Source of the DNA: Sutterella sp. AM11-39
GTDB taxonomy: Bacteria > Pseudomonadota > Gammaproteobacteria > Burkholderiales > Burkholderiaceae_F
NCBI RefSeq assembly: GCF_003472385.1
Contig: NZ_QRLV01000004.1
Span: 181,750 to 245,749 of the forward strand
Direction: 5' to 3'
DNA: 64,000 nt
In this document: positions 17,376 to 26,488 of the stretch, piece by piece
Layout of the letters: the number at the start of each line of letters is the position of its first letter
How positions within the stretch are numbered: the first letter of the stretch is position 1
Position numbers and translations under genes: made by a program
Notes under the pieces: model-generated
What the model was told of the DNA's origin: nothing
Database searches by the model: none
Seen by the model: only the letters and a program-made list of their open reading frames with translations

Positions 17376-18104
17376 TTAAATTTCACCCTTGATGGCCGCT
17401 TCCTGTGCCCAGGCTTCACGGCGTTCGCGCTCAAGAATAATGGTGCGGGTGCGGGCAAAGGTTGCCGCCAGACTGTAGAGCCAGAACGCAGCAACCATCA
17501 GCAACAGCGTCACGAGCATGATGGTCGCAATGGAGCTACCGCGTGAAGTGATGGAAGCGCCCTGATGCAGCGTGTTCCACCAGCGCACGGAGAAGTAGAT
17601 GATAGGCACGTTGACCACACCCACGAGAGCGATCAGTGCGCAAGCCTTATCGGCGCGCTTGATGTCGGCAATGGAACTCTGAAGAGCCAAAAAGCCAAGA
17701 TAAAGGAAGAGCAGAATCAGTTCACTCGTAAGACGAGCATCCCAGACCCAGTATGCCCCCCAGGTCGGACGGCCCCAGACGGCGCCCGAGAAAAGCGCAA
17801 GGAAGCACATGAAGGCACCCGTGGGCGCCATGGCCGCGGCAAAGATCGAGCACATGCGGTTGTTGGTCGCCAGCGCGAAAGCGGAAAACACCGCCATCAG
17901 CACGTAGATGAGCATACTCATCCAGGCCGAGGAAACATGAATGAAGATGATGCGGTAAGAGTTACCCTGCGTGGCATCAATCGGACAGACAAAAAAGCCC
18001 AGATAAAGTGCGACGGCAGCAATCACGGCCGCAAGCGCAAACAGCGGCTTGATCGTCTTTCCGGCGAAGAAGTAAAAGCCCTGGGGATCAAAGAGCGAAC
18101 GCAT
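17376..18104 (-). CDS. ccmC: Haem exporter subunit CcmC
   Basis: CcmC (242 aa) loads haem on CcmE. Six membrane segments are visible, with the tryptophan-rich motif WGAYWVWDARLTSE and the flanking His residues (HVSSAWMS and LHQG) that coordinate haem. Confidence 0.95.
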   Translation of the reverse strand: MRSLFDPQGFYFFAGKTIKPLFALAAVIAAVALYLGFFVCPIDATQGNSYRIIFIHVSSAWMSMLIYVLMAVFSAFALATNNRMCSIFAAAMAPTGAFMCFLALFSGAVWGRPTWGAYWVWDARLTSELILLFLYLGFLALQSSIADIKRADKACALIALVGVVNVPIIYFSVRWWNTLHQGASITSRGSSIATIMLVTLLLMVAAFWLYSLAATFARTRTIILERERREAWAQEAAIKGEI

Positions 18105-18122
18105 GTGTTCTCCCGTTTCCTG

Positions 18123-18791
18123 TTATTGAATCGAAATGCGAAGACTTGCGGCGATGGCAAAGGGCGCCGCCGCCAATGCCAAAAGCGACAGAGCCGCCGT
18201 CACCATGAGGTAGGCCGTGGGCGAAACGCTGATGGCCACCTGCACCGTCGCGCCGGCACCGAAAATGAGCACCGGAATGTAAAGCGGCAAAACCAAAAGG
18301 CTCGTGAGCACGCTGCCCGCGCGAAGCCCCAAGGTCAGAGCCGCGCCGATCGCCCCCACCAGACTGAGCACGGGCGTGCCCAGCAGCAGCGAAACCATCA
18401 GCACCACGCACTGGTCGAGCGGCAGATCGAACATCACGCCGAAGAGCGCCGTAAAGACCGTAATCGGAACGCCGGTGGTGAGCCAATGCGCAAAAACCTT
18501 TGCCAGGACGATGATCGTGAGTGGCTCGGCCGAAATCACCATCTGCTCGAGCGTGCCGTCGGCGTGATCCAATGCAAAGATTCGCGGCAACGACAGGAGA
18601 GCGGCCAGAAGCGCGGCCACCCACACCACGCCGGGAGCCATGGTACGAAGCAAGTTTTGTTCAGCGCCGACGCCTAGCGGCACAAGCGTGATCACCACGG
18701 CAAAGAAAAAAAGCGTCTGAATGATGTCACTTTTCTGACGCAGCGCGAGCATCAGATCGCGGCGAACAACGGCAAGAAACAGATTAAGCAT
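18123..18791 (-). CDS. ccmB: Haem exporter permease CcmB
   Basis: Membrane subunit of the CcmAB ABC transporter, about 222 aa with six membrane segments (FFFAVVITLVPLGVG, TGVPITVFTALFGV, VLPLYIPVLIFGAG). An open frame reaches 18842, but MLNLFLAVVRRDLML at 18791 is the family's usual start. It overlaps the end of ccmA by eight bases. Confidence 0.93.
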   Translation of the reverse strand: MLNLFLAVVRRDLMLALRQKSDIIQTLFFFAVVITLVPLGVGAEQNLLRTMAPGVVWVAALLAALLSLPRIFALDHADGTLEQMVISAEPLTIIVLAKVFAHWLTTGVPITVFTALFGVMFDLPLDQCVVLMVSLLLGTPVLSLVGAIGAALTLGLRAGSVLTSLLVLPLYIPVLIFGAGATVQVAISVSPTAYLMVTAALSLLALAAAPFAIAASLRISIQ

Positions 18792-19476
18792 GTTGCCCCT
18801 CCCCGCGAACACGCTTGCCCGGTGCAAAGGACGAAACGTCAACGGTCTTCATCCGTTCGGGCGGCAGGTTCATTTCCACTTCCTGGTGCGTCGTATAGAT
18901 CACGATGCCGCCCGCCTTCACGTGTTCGGCTACAGCCGCGGCAAGGTTTGCGACACTAGCCACATCAAGCGCCGTGAAGGGCTCATCCAGAACCCAGACA
19001 GGCTTGCTGAGACTCACGAACAGACGCGCAAGCGCAACGCGACGGCGCTGGCCCTGAGAGAGTTCTCCGGTCGTGTGCTCAATAAAGTCGCCCAAACCCA
19101 CCTTTTCGAGCGCATCAACGAGCTCTTCGTTTTTGGCAATGATGTTGCCCATGCGAGCGGCAATGCGCACGTTTTCGATGGCTGAAAGGTCGTCTTTTAC
19201 TCCGTTCAAGTGCCCGATGTAAACGAGGTCCTTGTAGTAGTCCTCTTTGAGCGTGCGGATCGGCTCGCCCTTGTAAAGAATTTCGCCCGCGTCGGGCTGC
19301 ATGAGACCGGTGAGAAGACGTAGCAGGGAAGTTTTACCCGTGCCGTTGGCACCGGCCAGTCGCACCAGCGTACCGGCGGGAGCTTCAAAGGTAAGCCCGG
19401 TAAAAAGCAGCCTTTCGCCGCGCTCCAATTCGAGTGCGTCGGCTTTCAGGCACACGGCCTCGGTTGTTTGGGTCAT
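18784..19476 (-). CDS. ccmA: Haem exporter ATPase CcmA
   Basis: ATP-binding subunit (230 aa) driving release of holo-CcmE. Walker A GANGTGKTS, signature GELSQGQRRRVALARLF and Walker B PVWVLDEPFTALD are present. It is the first gene of the nine-gene ccm operon (ccmABCDEFGHI), which encodes the complete System I pathway. Confidence 0.95.
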   Translation of the reverse strand: MTQTTEAVCLKADALELERGERLLFTGLTFEAPAGTLVRLAGANGTGKTSLLRLLTGLMQPDAGEILYKGEPIRTLKEDYYKDLVYIGHLNGVKDDLSAIENVRIAARMGNIIAKNEELVDALEKVGLGDFIEHTTGELSQGQRRRVALARLFVSLSKPVWVLDEPFTALDVASVANLAAAVAEHVKAGGIVIYTTHQEVEMNLPPERMKTVDVSSFAPGKRVRGEGQHA

Positions 19477-19899
19477 GGGTTTGATTTATCTGTCCAATTG
19501 GAAGTCATCCGCCGAACCTTACCTCCGAAACAAAACCCTGACGCTGATCGGGCGTCGGGCTGCGGATCGTTTCCGTCCGCACCTTGCATTCAGAGCGGCT
19601 ACAGGCTCGGGAATACGTCTTTTTTAGTCTTTGGCGAGTTTAATTTCGGCCGATTAACGCAGTCTTAGGATTAAGCGCCGGGCACGTAAGAAACTCGATT
19701 TTTCGAGCTTTACTGCGCCATTGACCGTTTTCTAGGCAATCTTGCTTATTTCGAAAATCAATGACTCGGCAATAAAATCAAAAAATCGCGGTGTACTCGA
19801 GCCTGCGGACTCGTTTGCACCGCCTGCGCAATTGATGGTCATTGCACTTCTGCCTCGTCCACCACAGGCAGCCGTACTCAAAAAAAAGAAAGGATAGCC
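19477..19899. other. Divergent intergenic region between ccmA and ilvD
   Basis: It must hold the ccm and ilvD promoters. I see a small CTCGA/TCGAG hairpin near 19695 and no convincing -35/-10 pair. Frames crossing it do not read like protein. GAAAGGA just before 19900 is the ilvD ribosome site. Confidence 0.5.
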
Positions 19900-21558
19900 A
19901 TGAGAAGTGATCCGCTTACCAAAGGCATCAATGCCGCCCCTCAACGCAGCCTTTTGAAAGCACTCGGTCTTTGCGATGCTGAAATCGGCAAACCCCTGAT
20001 CGGCGTCGTCAGCTCGCAAAACGACATCGTGCCCGGGCACATGAACCTCGACAAAATCGTCAACGCCGTCAAGCAAGGCGTGGCGCTCGGCGGAGGCGTT
20101 CCCATCGTGTTCCCCGCCATTGCCGTCTGCGACGGTCTGGCCATGGGCCACGTCGGCATGAAGTATTCCCTAGTTTCCCGTGAACTCATCTGCGACAGCA
20201 CGGAAGCCATGGCAACAGCCCATCCCTTTGACGGTCTGGTGCTCGTCGCCGCCTGCGACAAGAACGTGCCGGGTCTCCTGATGGCTGCTGCGCGCCTCAA
20301 TATCCCTTCCATCGTGATTTCGGGCGGTGCCATGCTTGCCGGTCACTTCGAAGGTCGCAAAGTTTCCTACTCCAACATCAGCGAAGCGGTGAGCCAGTTC
20401 CGCACTGGCAAGATCACGCCGATCCAGTTCGAAGACCTGGAAAACAAGGCCTGCCCGTCCTGTGGTTCATGCTCTGGCATGTTCACGGCCAATTCGATGA
20501 ATTGCCTCTCGGAAGTGCTCGGTATGGCACTACCCGGCAACGGCACAATTCCGGCCGTGCACTCGGCTCGCCTGCGTCTGGCCAAGGAAAGCGGCCTAAA
20601 GGTCATGGAGCTCGTCAAGAACAACGTGTTGCCGCGCCAGATCATGACAAAGGATGCGTTCCTAAACGCTCTGGCCGTCGACATGGCTCTGGGGTGCTCC
20701 ACCAACTCCATGCTGCATCTGCCTGCCATTGCGCATGAATGTGGTATCGATCTTGATCTGTCGGTTGCCAACGAAATCAGCAAGAAGACGCCTAATCTTT
20801 GTCACCTCGCACCGGCGGGCAACCACTACATCGAAGAGCTCGATGAAGCCGGCGGCATCCGTGCCGTGATGAACGAAGTATCCAAACTCGGCGTGTTGCA
20901 TCTTGATTGTCTGACAGTAACCGGAAAGACAGTGGGCGAAAACATTGCCGGAGCCAAGATTCTCGACCCGGAAATCATTCATACGGTTGAAAATCCGATC
21001 GCCAAGGAAGGCGGCATCGCTGTTCTAAAGGGCAACCTCGCTCCCGAAGGCTCTGTGGTCAAACGCGCTGCCGTTGCTCCCGAAATGATGACCCACAGCG
21101 GCAAAGCCCGCGTTTTCGACTGTGAAGAAGACGCTTTGAACGCCATCTACGGCGGTCAGATCAACGCAGGCGAAGTGGTCGTGATCCGCTACGAAGGTCC
21201 CAAAGGTGGTCCGGGCATGCGCGAAATGCTCAACCCGACCTCGGCCATCATGGGCTCCGGTTTGGGTCACTGCGTGGCACTCATCACCGACGGTCGCTTC
21301 TCGGGTGCCACCCGCGGTGCAGCCATCGGCCACGTTTCTCCGGAAGCCGCCGTGGGCGGTCCGATCGCTCTGATCAAAGAAGGCGACATCATCACGATCG
21401 ACATTCCGAACAACGCGATCAGCGTTGATGTGTCCGATGAAGAACTCGCACGCCGCCGCGCACAGTGGCAGCCGCGACAGCCGCGCGTAACGACGGGTTA
21501 TCTGTCGCGTTACGCCAAGCAGGTGAGTTCCGGCATGAAGGGCGCCGTGCTGAGCTAA
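19900..21558 (+). CDS. ilvD: Dihydroxy-acid dehydratase
   Basis: IlvD (552 aa) makes the 2-keto acids of valine and isoleucine from dihydroxy acids using an iron-sulfur cluster. Visible motifs are ACDKNVPG (cluster Cys), [16 protein letters not shown] (second cluster Cys) and [12 protein letters not shown] near the C terminus. The AGAAAGGA ribosome site supports the start. It is a single-gene unit with a strong terminator after it. Confidence 0.96.
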   Translation: MRSDPLTKGINAAPQRSLLKALGLCDAEIGKPLIGVVSSQNDIVPGHMNLDKIVNAVKQGVALGGGVPIVFPAIAVCDGLAMGHVGMKYSLVSRELICDSTEAMATAHPFDGLVLVAACDKNVPGLLMAAARLNIPSIVISGGAMLAGHFEGRKVSYSNISEAVSQFRTGKITPIQFEDLENKACPSCGSCSGMFTANSMNCLSEVLGMALPGNGTIPAVHSARLRLAKESGLKVMELVKNNVLPRQIMTKDAFLNALAVDMALGCSTNSMLHLPAIAHECGIDLDLSVANEISKKTPNLCHLAPAGNHYIEELDEAGGIRAVMNEVSKLGVLHLDCLTVTGKTVGENIAGAKILDPEIIHTVENPIAKEGGIAVLKGNLAPEGSVVKRAAVAPEMMTHSGKARVFDCEEDALNAIYGGQINAGEVVVIRYEGPKGGPGMREMLNPTSAIMGSGLGHCVALITDGRFSGATRGAAIGHVSPEAAVGGPIALIKEGDIITIDIPNNAISVDVSDEELARRRAQWQPRQPRVTTGYLSRYAKQVSSGMKGAVLS

Positions 21559-21580
21559 AGTCAGCTCGCGCTTGAATAGG

Positions 21581-21619
21581 CAAGGCCTTCCGTCCTCTTC
21601 TCGACGGAAGGCCTTTTCG
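21581..21619 (+). terminator. Terminator between convergent ilvD and the YddG-like gene
   Basis: AAGGCCTTCCGTC (21582-21594) pairs with GACGGAAGGCCTT (21603-21615), followed by TTCG. It can work on both strands. Confidence 0.9.
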
Positions 21620-21620
21620 T

Positions 21621-22547
21621 TCAGGTAGCCTTACGAAACTTCTTCATGCCGCGCCCCGTAGCGTCCCAACACAGAAGTGAGCCCACCACGACCAAAACCA
21701 CTCCCATCCAAAAACTTGAATTCAGCTCGGCACCTATCCAAAAGGTCGCAAAAACGCAAGACAGCACCGGCGTGAAGTAGGACGCCGCAGCAAGCACGGT
21801 GATGTTTCCTTTGCTCATGCCAAGCGTCCAGACGACATATGCCATGCCGACAGCGATGCCGCCAAAAATCACGCTCATGAGGCCATGCGCACTTGCGGCA
21901 ACCGGCTGCGCTCCGATGTCAAGAAGCCACAAAACGAGAAACACAAGCGTGTCAACGGCAAAAATAATCGTCGACGGATTTATTCCTTTACCCCAGGCGC
22001 GCGTCATACTCGAGTACCCGGCCCAAGTGACGGCCGCAACGAGTGCAAGCAAATAGGAGACGGGATTTTCAGCAAAACGCGCTACGAATTCAGTTACCGA
22101 AAACCCTTTGTCGCCACTCAGAATCACGATGATGCCGCCGAAAGCGACGAGAAGTCCCGGATAGAGCCACCAGCGTGTACGCACGCCGTTAAAGAGCACG
22201 GCAAAGAGAATTGTGAGTGACGGCCACAAATAGTTGACCATACCTACTTCCATCGTCTGCGCGCCGCCGCTCGAAGTAAAGATGGCCAAACAGAAAGTCA
22301 GGGAGCTCAGATTGGCCGTCGGTATGCCGAAATAGAGATATCGCTTGTCGATACGATGAAAGTCGGGCAAGCCCACGATAAAAAAAACGCAGGTTGTTGC
22401 CACACAGTAGAGGAAAAACTGTCCTTGGGCCATTCCGAAACCTTCGGCAATGCCTCGCACAAGGCTCACGGACATTCCCCAGCAAATCGGCGCAAAAAGC
22501 CCGACCAACGTTGCTTGTGTGCTCGTAAGCGAACTGACTTTGAGCAT
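21621..22547 (-). CDS. YddG-like EamA/DMT-family amino-acid exporter
   Basis: Inner-membrane exporter (308 aa, about ten membrane segments). Sequence blocks such as EVGMVNYLWPSLTILFAVLF, SYFTPVLS and GSLLCWDATGRG are those of E. coli YddG, which exports aromatic amino acids and paraquat. The substrate here is inferred from that likeness. It lies 15 bases downstream of yggS on the same strand and is probably cotranscribed. Confidence 0.88.
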   Translation of the reverse strand: MLKVSSLTSTQATLVGLFAPICWGMSVSLVRGIAEGFGMAQGQFFLYCVATTCVFFIVGLPDFHRIDKRYLYFGIPTANLSSLTFCLAIFTSSGGAQTMEVGMVNYLWPSLTILFAVLFNGVRTRWWLYPGLLVAFGGIIVILSGDKGFSVTEFVARFAENPVSYLLALVAAVTWAGYSSMTRAWGKGINPSTIIFAVDTLVFLVLWLLDIGAQPVAASAHGLMSVIFGGIAVGMAYVVWTLGMSKGNITVLAAASYFTPVLSCVFATFWIGAELNSSFWMGVVLVVVGSLLCWDATGRGMKKFRKAT

Positions 22548-22562
22548 AGAAAACGCTTTTCG

Positions 22563-23273
22563 TTAGGCCTTTGCCGGATAGTGTCGTTCGCCGAAAATGG
22601 CGCTTCCAACACGAACCATCGTGGCCCCCTCTTCCACGGCCTGCACCATATCGGCGCTCATGCCCATCGAGAGCGTATCCCAGCCGAATTCGTCCTTATA
22701 AGCGTCAAACAGAGCCTTCATGGCACGCAAAGGACTACGAACCGCTTCATCTTCCTCAGCAGGCTCCGGAATGGCCATCAACCCGCGCAGCTTGAGTCGA
22801 GGCAGCTTGGCGATTTCCCTTGCCACGGCTTGGAGTTCCTCGGGCATGACGCCGCTTTTGCTCTGCTGGCCACTGATGTTGACTTCAATGAGAACATTAA
22901 GGGGCGGCAAACCTTCGGGCCGCTGATCGTTAAGCCGTTTAGCGATACGCATACGATCAACGCTGTCGACCCAATCGAAACGTTCGGCCACCGGGCGGGT
23001 TTTATTGGCCTGAAGCGGTCCGATGAAGTGCCACACAAGCTTGCATTCCGGATGGTTTTCTTTGAACCAGTCGACCTTGGCACATCCTTCCTGGGCATAG
23101 TTTTCGCCGAAAATGCTCTGTCCAGCCAGAGCTGCCGCCAGTACGGCCTCGGCAGGAAACGTCTTGGAAACAGCCACAAGTTCAACCGAACTTTGCGTTC
23201 GTGTACAAACCTGCGACAGCGTCCCCTTGACCAGTGCCAGTCGTTCTGCAATTTCCTGATCTCGTTGCGTCAT
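22563..23273 (-). CDS. yggS: PLP homeostasis protein YggS/PROSC
   Basis: A 236-aa pyridoxal-phosphate-binding alanine-racemase-fold protein that keeps free PLP in balance. It shows the PLP lysine in VAVSKTFP, FGENYAQEG, WHFIGPLQANK, SMGMSADMVQAVEEGATMVRVGSAIFG. The frame extends to 23312, but the ATG at 23273 has AAAGGAA directly upstream and is preferred. Confidence 0.93.
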   Translation of the reverse strand: MTQRDQEIAERLALVKGTLSQVCTRTQSSVELVAVSKTFPAEAVLAAALAGQSIFGENYAQEGCAKVDWFKENHPECKLVWHFIGPLQANKTRPVAERFDWVDSVDRMRIAKRLNDQRPEGLPPLNVLIEVNISGQQSKSGVMPEELQAVAREIAKLPRLKLRGLMAIPEPAEEDEAVRSPLRAMKALFDAYKDEFGWDTLSMGMSADMVQAVEEGATMVRVGSAIFGERHYPAKA

Positions 23274-24032
23274 TTTCCTTTCAAACCTCTGTGTGCGCAC
23301 ATCCGCGGCCATCGGCCGCTCAGTGCTTGCAAGCGTAGCGCAAAAAGTTCCTCCAAAGCGAATCCGACGGCATTGAGGTCTGTCATTTTCCTCGCTTTTA
23401 GCGTTGCATTACATCGTTGCCGCCGGCTGAAGCCTGCCTTAACAAAAGCGCGACATTTCCGCTGAATTTTCAGGGATTTGGAGCCTTTAACAGGTTAAGT
23501 TATCCACAATGCAGATGCCGTCGGCTTTCCGACGCGTTTGGGCCGTTTTTCAGGCATTTTTTCCTGTCCTCCGTCAAGCAAACCGGATTGAGCTTGTCAA
23601 GCGAAATTTTGATCCTTTATATTTTTCCTTTTAAATTCAAGCGATTAACACCTAGCCATCAGTCTTTCCGCACCCCTGCTCACTTATTCACGCGTTTTGT
23701 GAATTACTGTGAACGAAAGTCATTTTTTTCATAAAAATCAGTAGCTTTTTACAGTGCCTAAAAATTAGGCACACCGCCTTGAGGATCAAAAATCGACCAG
23801 AGGCACGCTATAAGCGTTTACCCTTATGTACGGGACACTTATTTTGAAAACGTCACTTTTGATTCGAGGACTAATTCTTTCGAACAGGTGGGAAGTAATT
23901 CCGACCATTCTTCTGAATTATTGAATCGGAGTCCAAATGCGTTGAGAATAGTTCGTAGCCGTCGAAGCTCATATCGCGTGTTATGCCGGTTGCGCTTCGC
24001 TCTTTGTTTCTACCGTCGGGGTTTCGCTTCTT
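23274..24032. other. Long AT-rich non-coding region upstream of the hydrogenase accessory operon
   Basis: About 760 bases without a believable gene. It must hold the yggS and hupG promoters. It has one perfect DnaA-box-like TTATCCACA (23500-23508), a near match TTATTCACG (23684-23692) and a palindrome at 23754-23772. The A+T content is clearly higher than in the surrounding genes. The hydrogenase structural genes expected here in related operons are not present even as fragments I could see. Confidence 0.6.
23754..23772. promoter_or_regulatory. Perfect 8-bp inverted repeat, possible operator
   Basis: GTGCCTAA-AAA-TTAGGCAC. A hairpin with a three-base loop or, more likely, a binding site for a dimeric regulator ahead of the hydrogenase accessory genes. 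The regulator is unknown. Confidence 0.45.
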
Positions 24033-24503
24033 ATGGGAAAAACCAAACTCAATGCCGTCACGCAAGCGCTCGTGCACATCGACCCTGACAAGCATCCGCT
24101 CTTTATCCGGCTCAAGAAGTCCGGCGACTTTGTGTGGCTTGAGAAAGCCGACGTCAACTTGTTGAAATCCTTGAACGGTCTCGGACTGTTATGCATCGTT
24201 GACGATCCCAACATGTTCAAGGAAACGCTCGATATGGCGGTGCTTGCCCCCGAAATCAAAAAACTCTTTGAAGGAACGCTCGCCGCGGCCTGGTTTACGT
24301 CGCCCGCCATCGGCAGAGAACTTGCCACACATCTGGGCATCCGCAGACTGCCGGCCGTCGCGGTCTACTGCTGCGGCGAAATGCTGGGCGCCATCGAGGG
24401 TCTGCGCCCCTGGGGCGAATACCAGAGCGAACTCATCGCGATTCTGACCGCCCGCGCCAAACCTCATAAGAAGACGCTCGTCATCGCACCGGTTCAAAAC
24501 TGA
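24033..24503 (+). CDS. hupG: Hydrogenase expression protein HyaE/HupG (thioredoxin-like)
   Basis: A 156-aa thioredoxin-fold chaperone that helps mature the small subunit of uptake NiFe hydrogenases, together with HyaF. Recognised by LLCIVDDPNMFKETLDMAVLAPEIKKLF and HLGIRRLPAVAVYCCGEMLGAIEG-type sequence. The usual redox CxxC is absent, as in this family. It is the first gene of the accessory operon; no strong ribosome site precedes the ATG. Confidence 0.85.
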   Translation: MGKTKLNAVTQALVHIDPDKHPLFIRLKKSGDFVWLEKADVNLLKSLNGLGLLCIVDDPNMFKETLDMAVLAPEIKKLFEGTLAAAWFTSPAIGRELATHLGIRRLPAVAVYCCGEMLGAIEGLRPWGEYQSELIAILTARAKPHKKTLVIAPVQN

Positions 24504-24568
24504 TCGTACCGAGGGCGGTAACGACCACGAAGCCGAACCGCCAAGGTTAATTCTGAGAGGATCACTTC

Positions 24569-25375
24569 ATGATCGAATTAAAGTTCAAACGCAAGACCGG
24601 CTGGGACGGCCCGGACCTGGATCGAGGCGCCGAACGACGCGCCGCCGACCTGTCGCTGAAAGTTCTCAAGGAGCTCGAACAGGTATTCCTGCAGGCCTTC
24701 GAAACGCAGAAGTCTCCCGACTGGATCTACGACCTTGGCGGAATCGATCCTCAGAGCGCCGCTTTTCTGCTGCATTCTCTCGGCAAGGGCGAAGTGCGCA
24801 TTTCGCTTCACAACGCTGAAGTCAAAGTATGCGAGACGGCCATCCCCGGTCTGTGGCTTCTTGAAATCGGACAAGTCAAGAGTCTCGTTGCCGCTCTGCT
24901 TCCGCGTTCGATTGAAGCGGCCATCTCGAACGGGGCCGATCGCATCGAAATCCCGGAAAAGCTTCCGGCCGGTCTTTTTGCCGCTCCGGCCATTCTCGGA
25001 GAAATCAACGACGCACTCTCGCAAACCGACATTTCCAAGACCGATCCCGACACGGTGCCGCGCCAGATTGACATGGTGCGCCAGCCGCTCACGCCCACCG
25101 ACCGCACCTTCATTTTGACGTGCATCGGCGAAGGTCCCGTTTCGATCGAGCTTTCGGGCTTTGCCGAAAGCCGCATCTTTTCAACGAAAGTGCGCGGCCT
25201 GTGGCGCTCGGTCATCATCAACAACAATCACAAAGTACTTCTCGACAGTCTGTGCGTGACGCACGTTCCGCCCGAAGTTCCCGCCTCTCTCGATGACATG
25301 GGGCGCAGCGCCAAGCTCGTGCGCGAAACGATCGAGTGGATCGAGCGCGACCTCGCACGCGGCGCCCTGGGCTAG
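24569..25375 (+). CDS. hupH: Hydrogenase expression protein HyaF/HupH
   Basis: A 268-aa hydrogenase accessory protein acting with HyaE in export and maturation of the small subunit. Family features are GEGPVSIELSGFAESRIFST and the C-terminal GLWRSVIINNNHKVLLDSL and VPPEVPASLDDMGRS. GAGAGGATC precedes the ATG. It lies 65 bases after hupG. Confidence 0.9.
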   Translation: MIELKFKRKTGWDGPDLDRGAERRAADLSLKVLKELEQVFLQAFETQKSPDWIYDLGGIDPQSAAFLLHSLGKGEVRISLHNAEVKVCETAIPGLWLLEIGQVKSLVAALLPRSIEAAISNGADRIEIPEKLPAGLFAAPAILGEINDALSQTDISKTDPDTVPRQIDMVRQPLTPTDRTFILTCIGEGPVSIELSGFAESRIFSTKVRGLWRSVIINNNHKVLLDSLCVTHVPPEVPASLDDMGRSAKLVRETIEWIERDLARGALG

Positions 25376-25402
25376 AAAGCAAACGAAAAGGATTTTTGCG
25401 TC

Positions 25403-25657
25403 ATGAGCGACATCGCAACAGGACTCAACATCATTGATCGCCTCAACGCCGAGCGCAACGCGCGCATCGCCGACAGCACCAAGATGCAATGCAAGATCTG
25501 CTGGTACGTCTACGATCCTCAGGAAGGCTGTCCGGAAAATCAGACTCCTGCCGGAACCGCCTTCAAGGATCTGCCCGATTGGTGGACCTGCCCGGACTGC
25601 GGCAACGGAAAGCATGTCTTCATTCCGTTTTTGGACGTTGACGACGCATCGGAGTAG
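25403..25657 (+). CDS. hupI: Hydrogenase-associated rubredoxin (HupI type)
   Basis: An 84-aa rubredoxin with iron ligands in CKICWYVYDP and CPDCGNGKH, separated by the usual aromatic stretch (DLPDWWTC). A 28-residue N-terminal extension is typical of HupI/HoxR rubredoxins, which support hydrogenase assembly under oxygen. It is the third gene of the operon. Confidence 0.93.
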   Translation: MSDIATGLNIIDRLNAERNARIADSTKMQCKICWYVYDPQEGCPENQTPAGTAFKDLPDWWTCPDCGNGKHVFIPFLDVDDASE

Positions 25658-25660
25658 TGT

Positions 25661-26488
25661 ATGAATCGCAACGATGCCAACGGCGCCGAACAGAACCGCT
25701 CGCGACTCGAGCACATCGCCCCGGCTCCGGTCTCTTTTCTGCGCCGGCCCAAGCCTTTTGACCGCGAAGCGGCTATGCGTGCCTATGAAAAAGAGCATCC
25801 CGAAGCGCTTGAAGCGCGCATGCAGGCTCTGAAGAATCGCCACGCCGGCACGAACCTCAAAATTTTCTCATCCGACCCGCAACGCTTCTTTGAAGCGGGC
25901 TTTACGGAAATTCTGGCTACCCGCATGGCGGGACTTCCGATCGTCAACGCCAAGCTCTCCGTTGCCGCCACACCGTTCGTGCGCATCCACATTGATCAAA
26001 AGCAAGCCTGGATTGGCGTTGTCGTCACGCCCTGGGCTGTCATGGCAATTCTTGCCCCCGCCCTGCGAGAGGGCTGGCGTTTTGTTCCGGCCGGAGGCAT
26101 CGAAGAAATTGAACTTGCCGCCGGAACCTTCCGTTTTGTTGCCTGCGCCGACAGTATCCTCGGACATTACCGCAGTCTTTCTCTGAAAAGCCCGGTCTTT
26201 GAATTCCAGGATATGGCAAGCGCCAAAGCCTTTGCTCAAACGTGTCTGAATCTGTTGATCGGCCGCGAAGAGCTCCGAGAGCAAGCTGAGCCCGAAAACC
26301 CCATCCTCTCGCCACAGGAGCCCCAGCCCGAACCGATCAAAGAAAAGCTCACCCGAAGAGAACTTCTCGGACGATACACACAGCCGCTTGCTGTAGATTT
26401 GGACCAACAGCGCCGACCGAGCGCTTCCGACAAACCGCCGCAGGATGCAACCGCTCCTGAGCCCGGCACTTCCGGGGAAAAAGCATGA
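25661..26488 (+). CDS. hupJ: NiFe-hydrogenase assembly chaperone HybE/HupJ
   Basis: A 275-aa protein with a HybE domain at about 70-210: GLPIVNAKLSVAATPFVRI, WIGVVVTPWAVMAILAP, RFVPAGGIEEIELAAG and SLKSPVFEFQDMASAKAF. HybE binds hydrogenase subunits before export. The tail (about 215-275) is Pro/Gln/Glu-rich and probably disordered. It starts four bases after hupI and overlaps hupK by ATGA. Confidence 0.87.
   Translation: MNRNDANGAEQNRSRLEHIAPAPVSFLRRPKPFDREAAMRAYEKEHPEALEARMQALKNRHAGTNLKIFSSDPQRFFEAGFTEILATRMAGLPIVNAKLSVAATPFVRIHIDQKQAWIGVVVTPWAVMAILAPALREGWRFVPAGGIEEIELAAGTFRFVACADSILGHYRSLSLKSPVFEFQDMASAKAFAQTCLNLLIGREELREQAEPENPILSPQEPQPEPIKEKLTRRELLGRYTQPLAVDLDQQRRPSASDKPPQDATAPEPGTSGEKA

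Noticed and set aside
17565-18677. 370-codon plus-strand frame opposite ccmB and ccmC
   Set aside because: Antisense shadow of membrane-protein genes.
23500-23692. DnaA-box-like sequences suggesting a replication origin
   Set aside because: Only one perfect box and one near match, no dnaA, dnaN or parAB nearby; can occur by chance.
23417-23734. 105-codon plus-strand frame upstream of hupG
   Set aside because: Phe/Ser/Arg-rich reading of AT-rich DNA without a ribosome site or recognisable motif.
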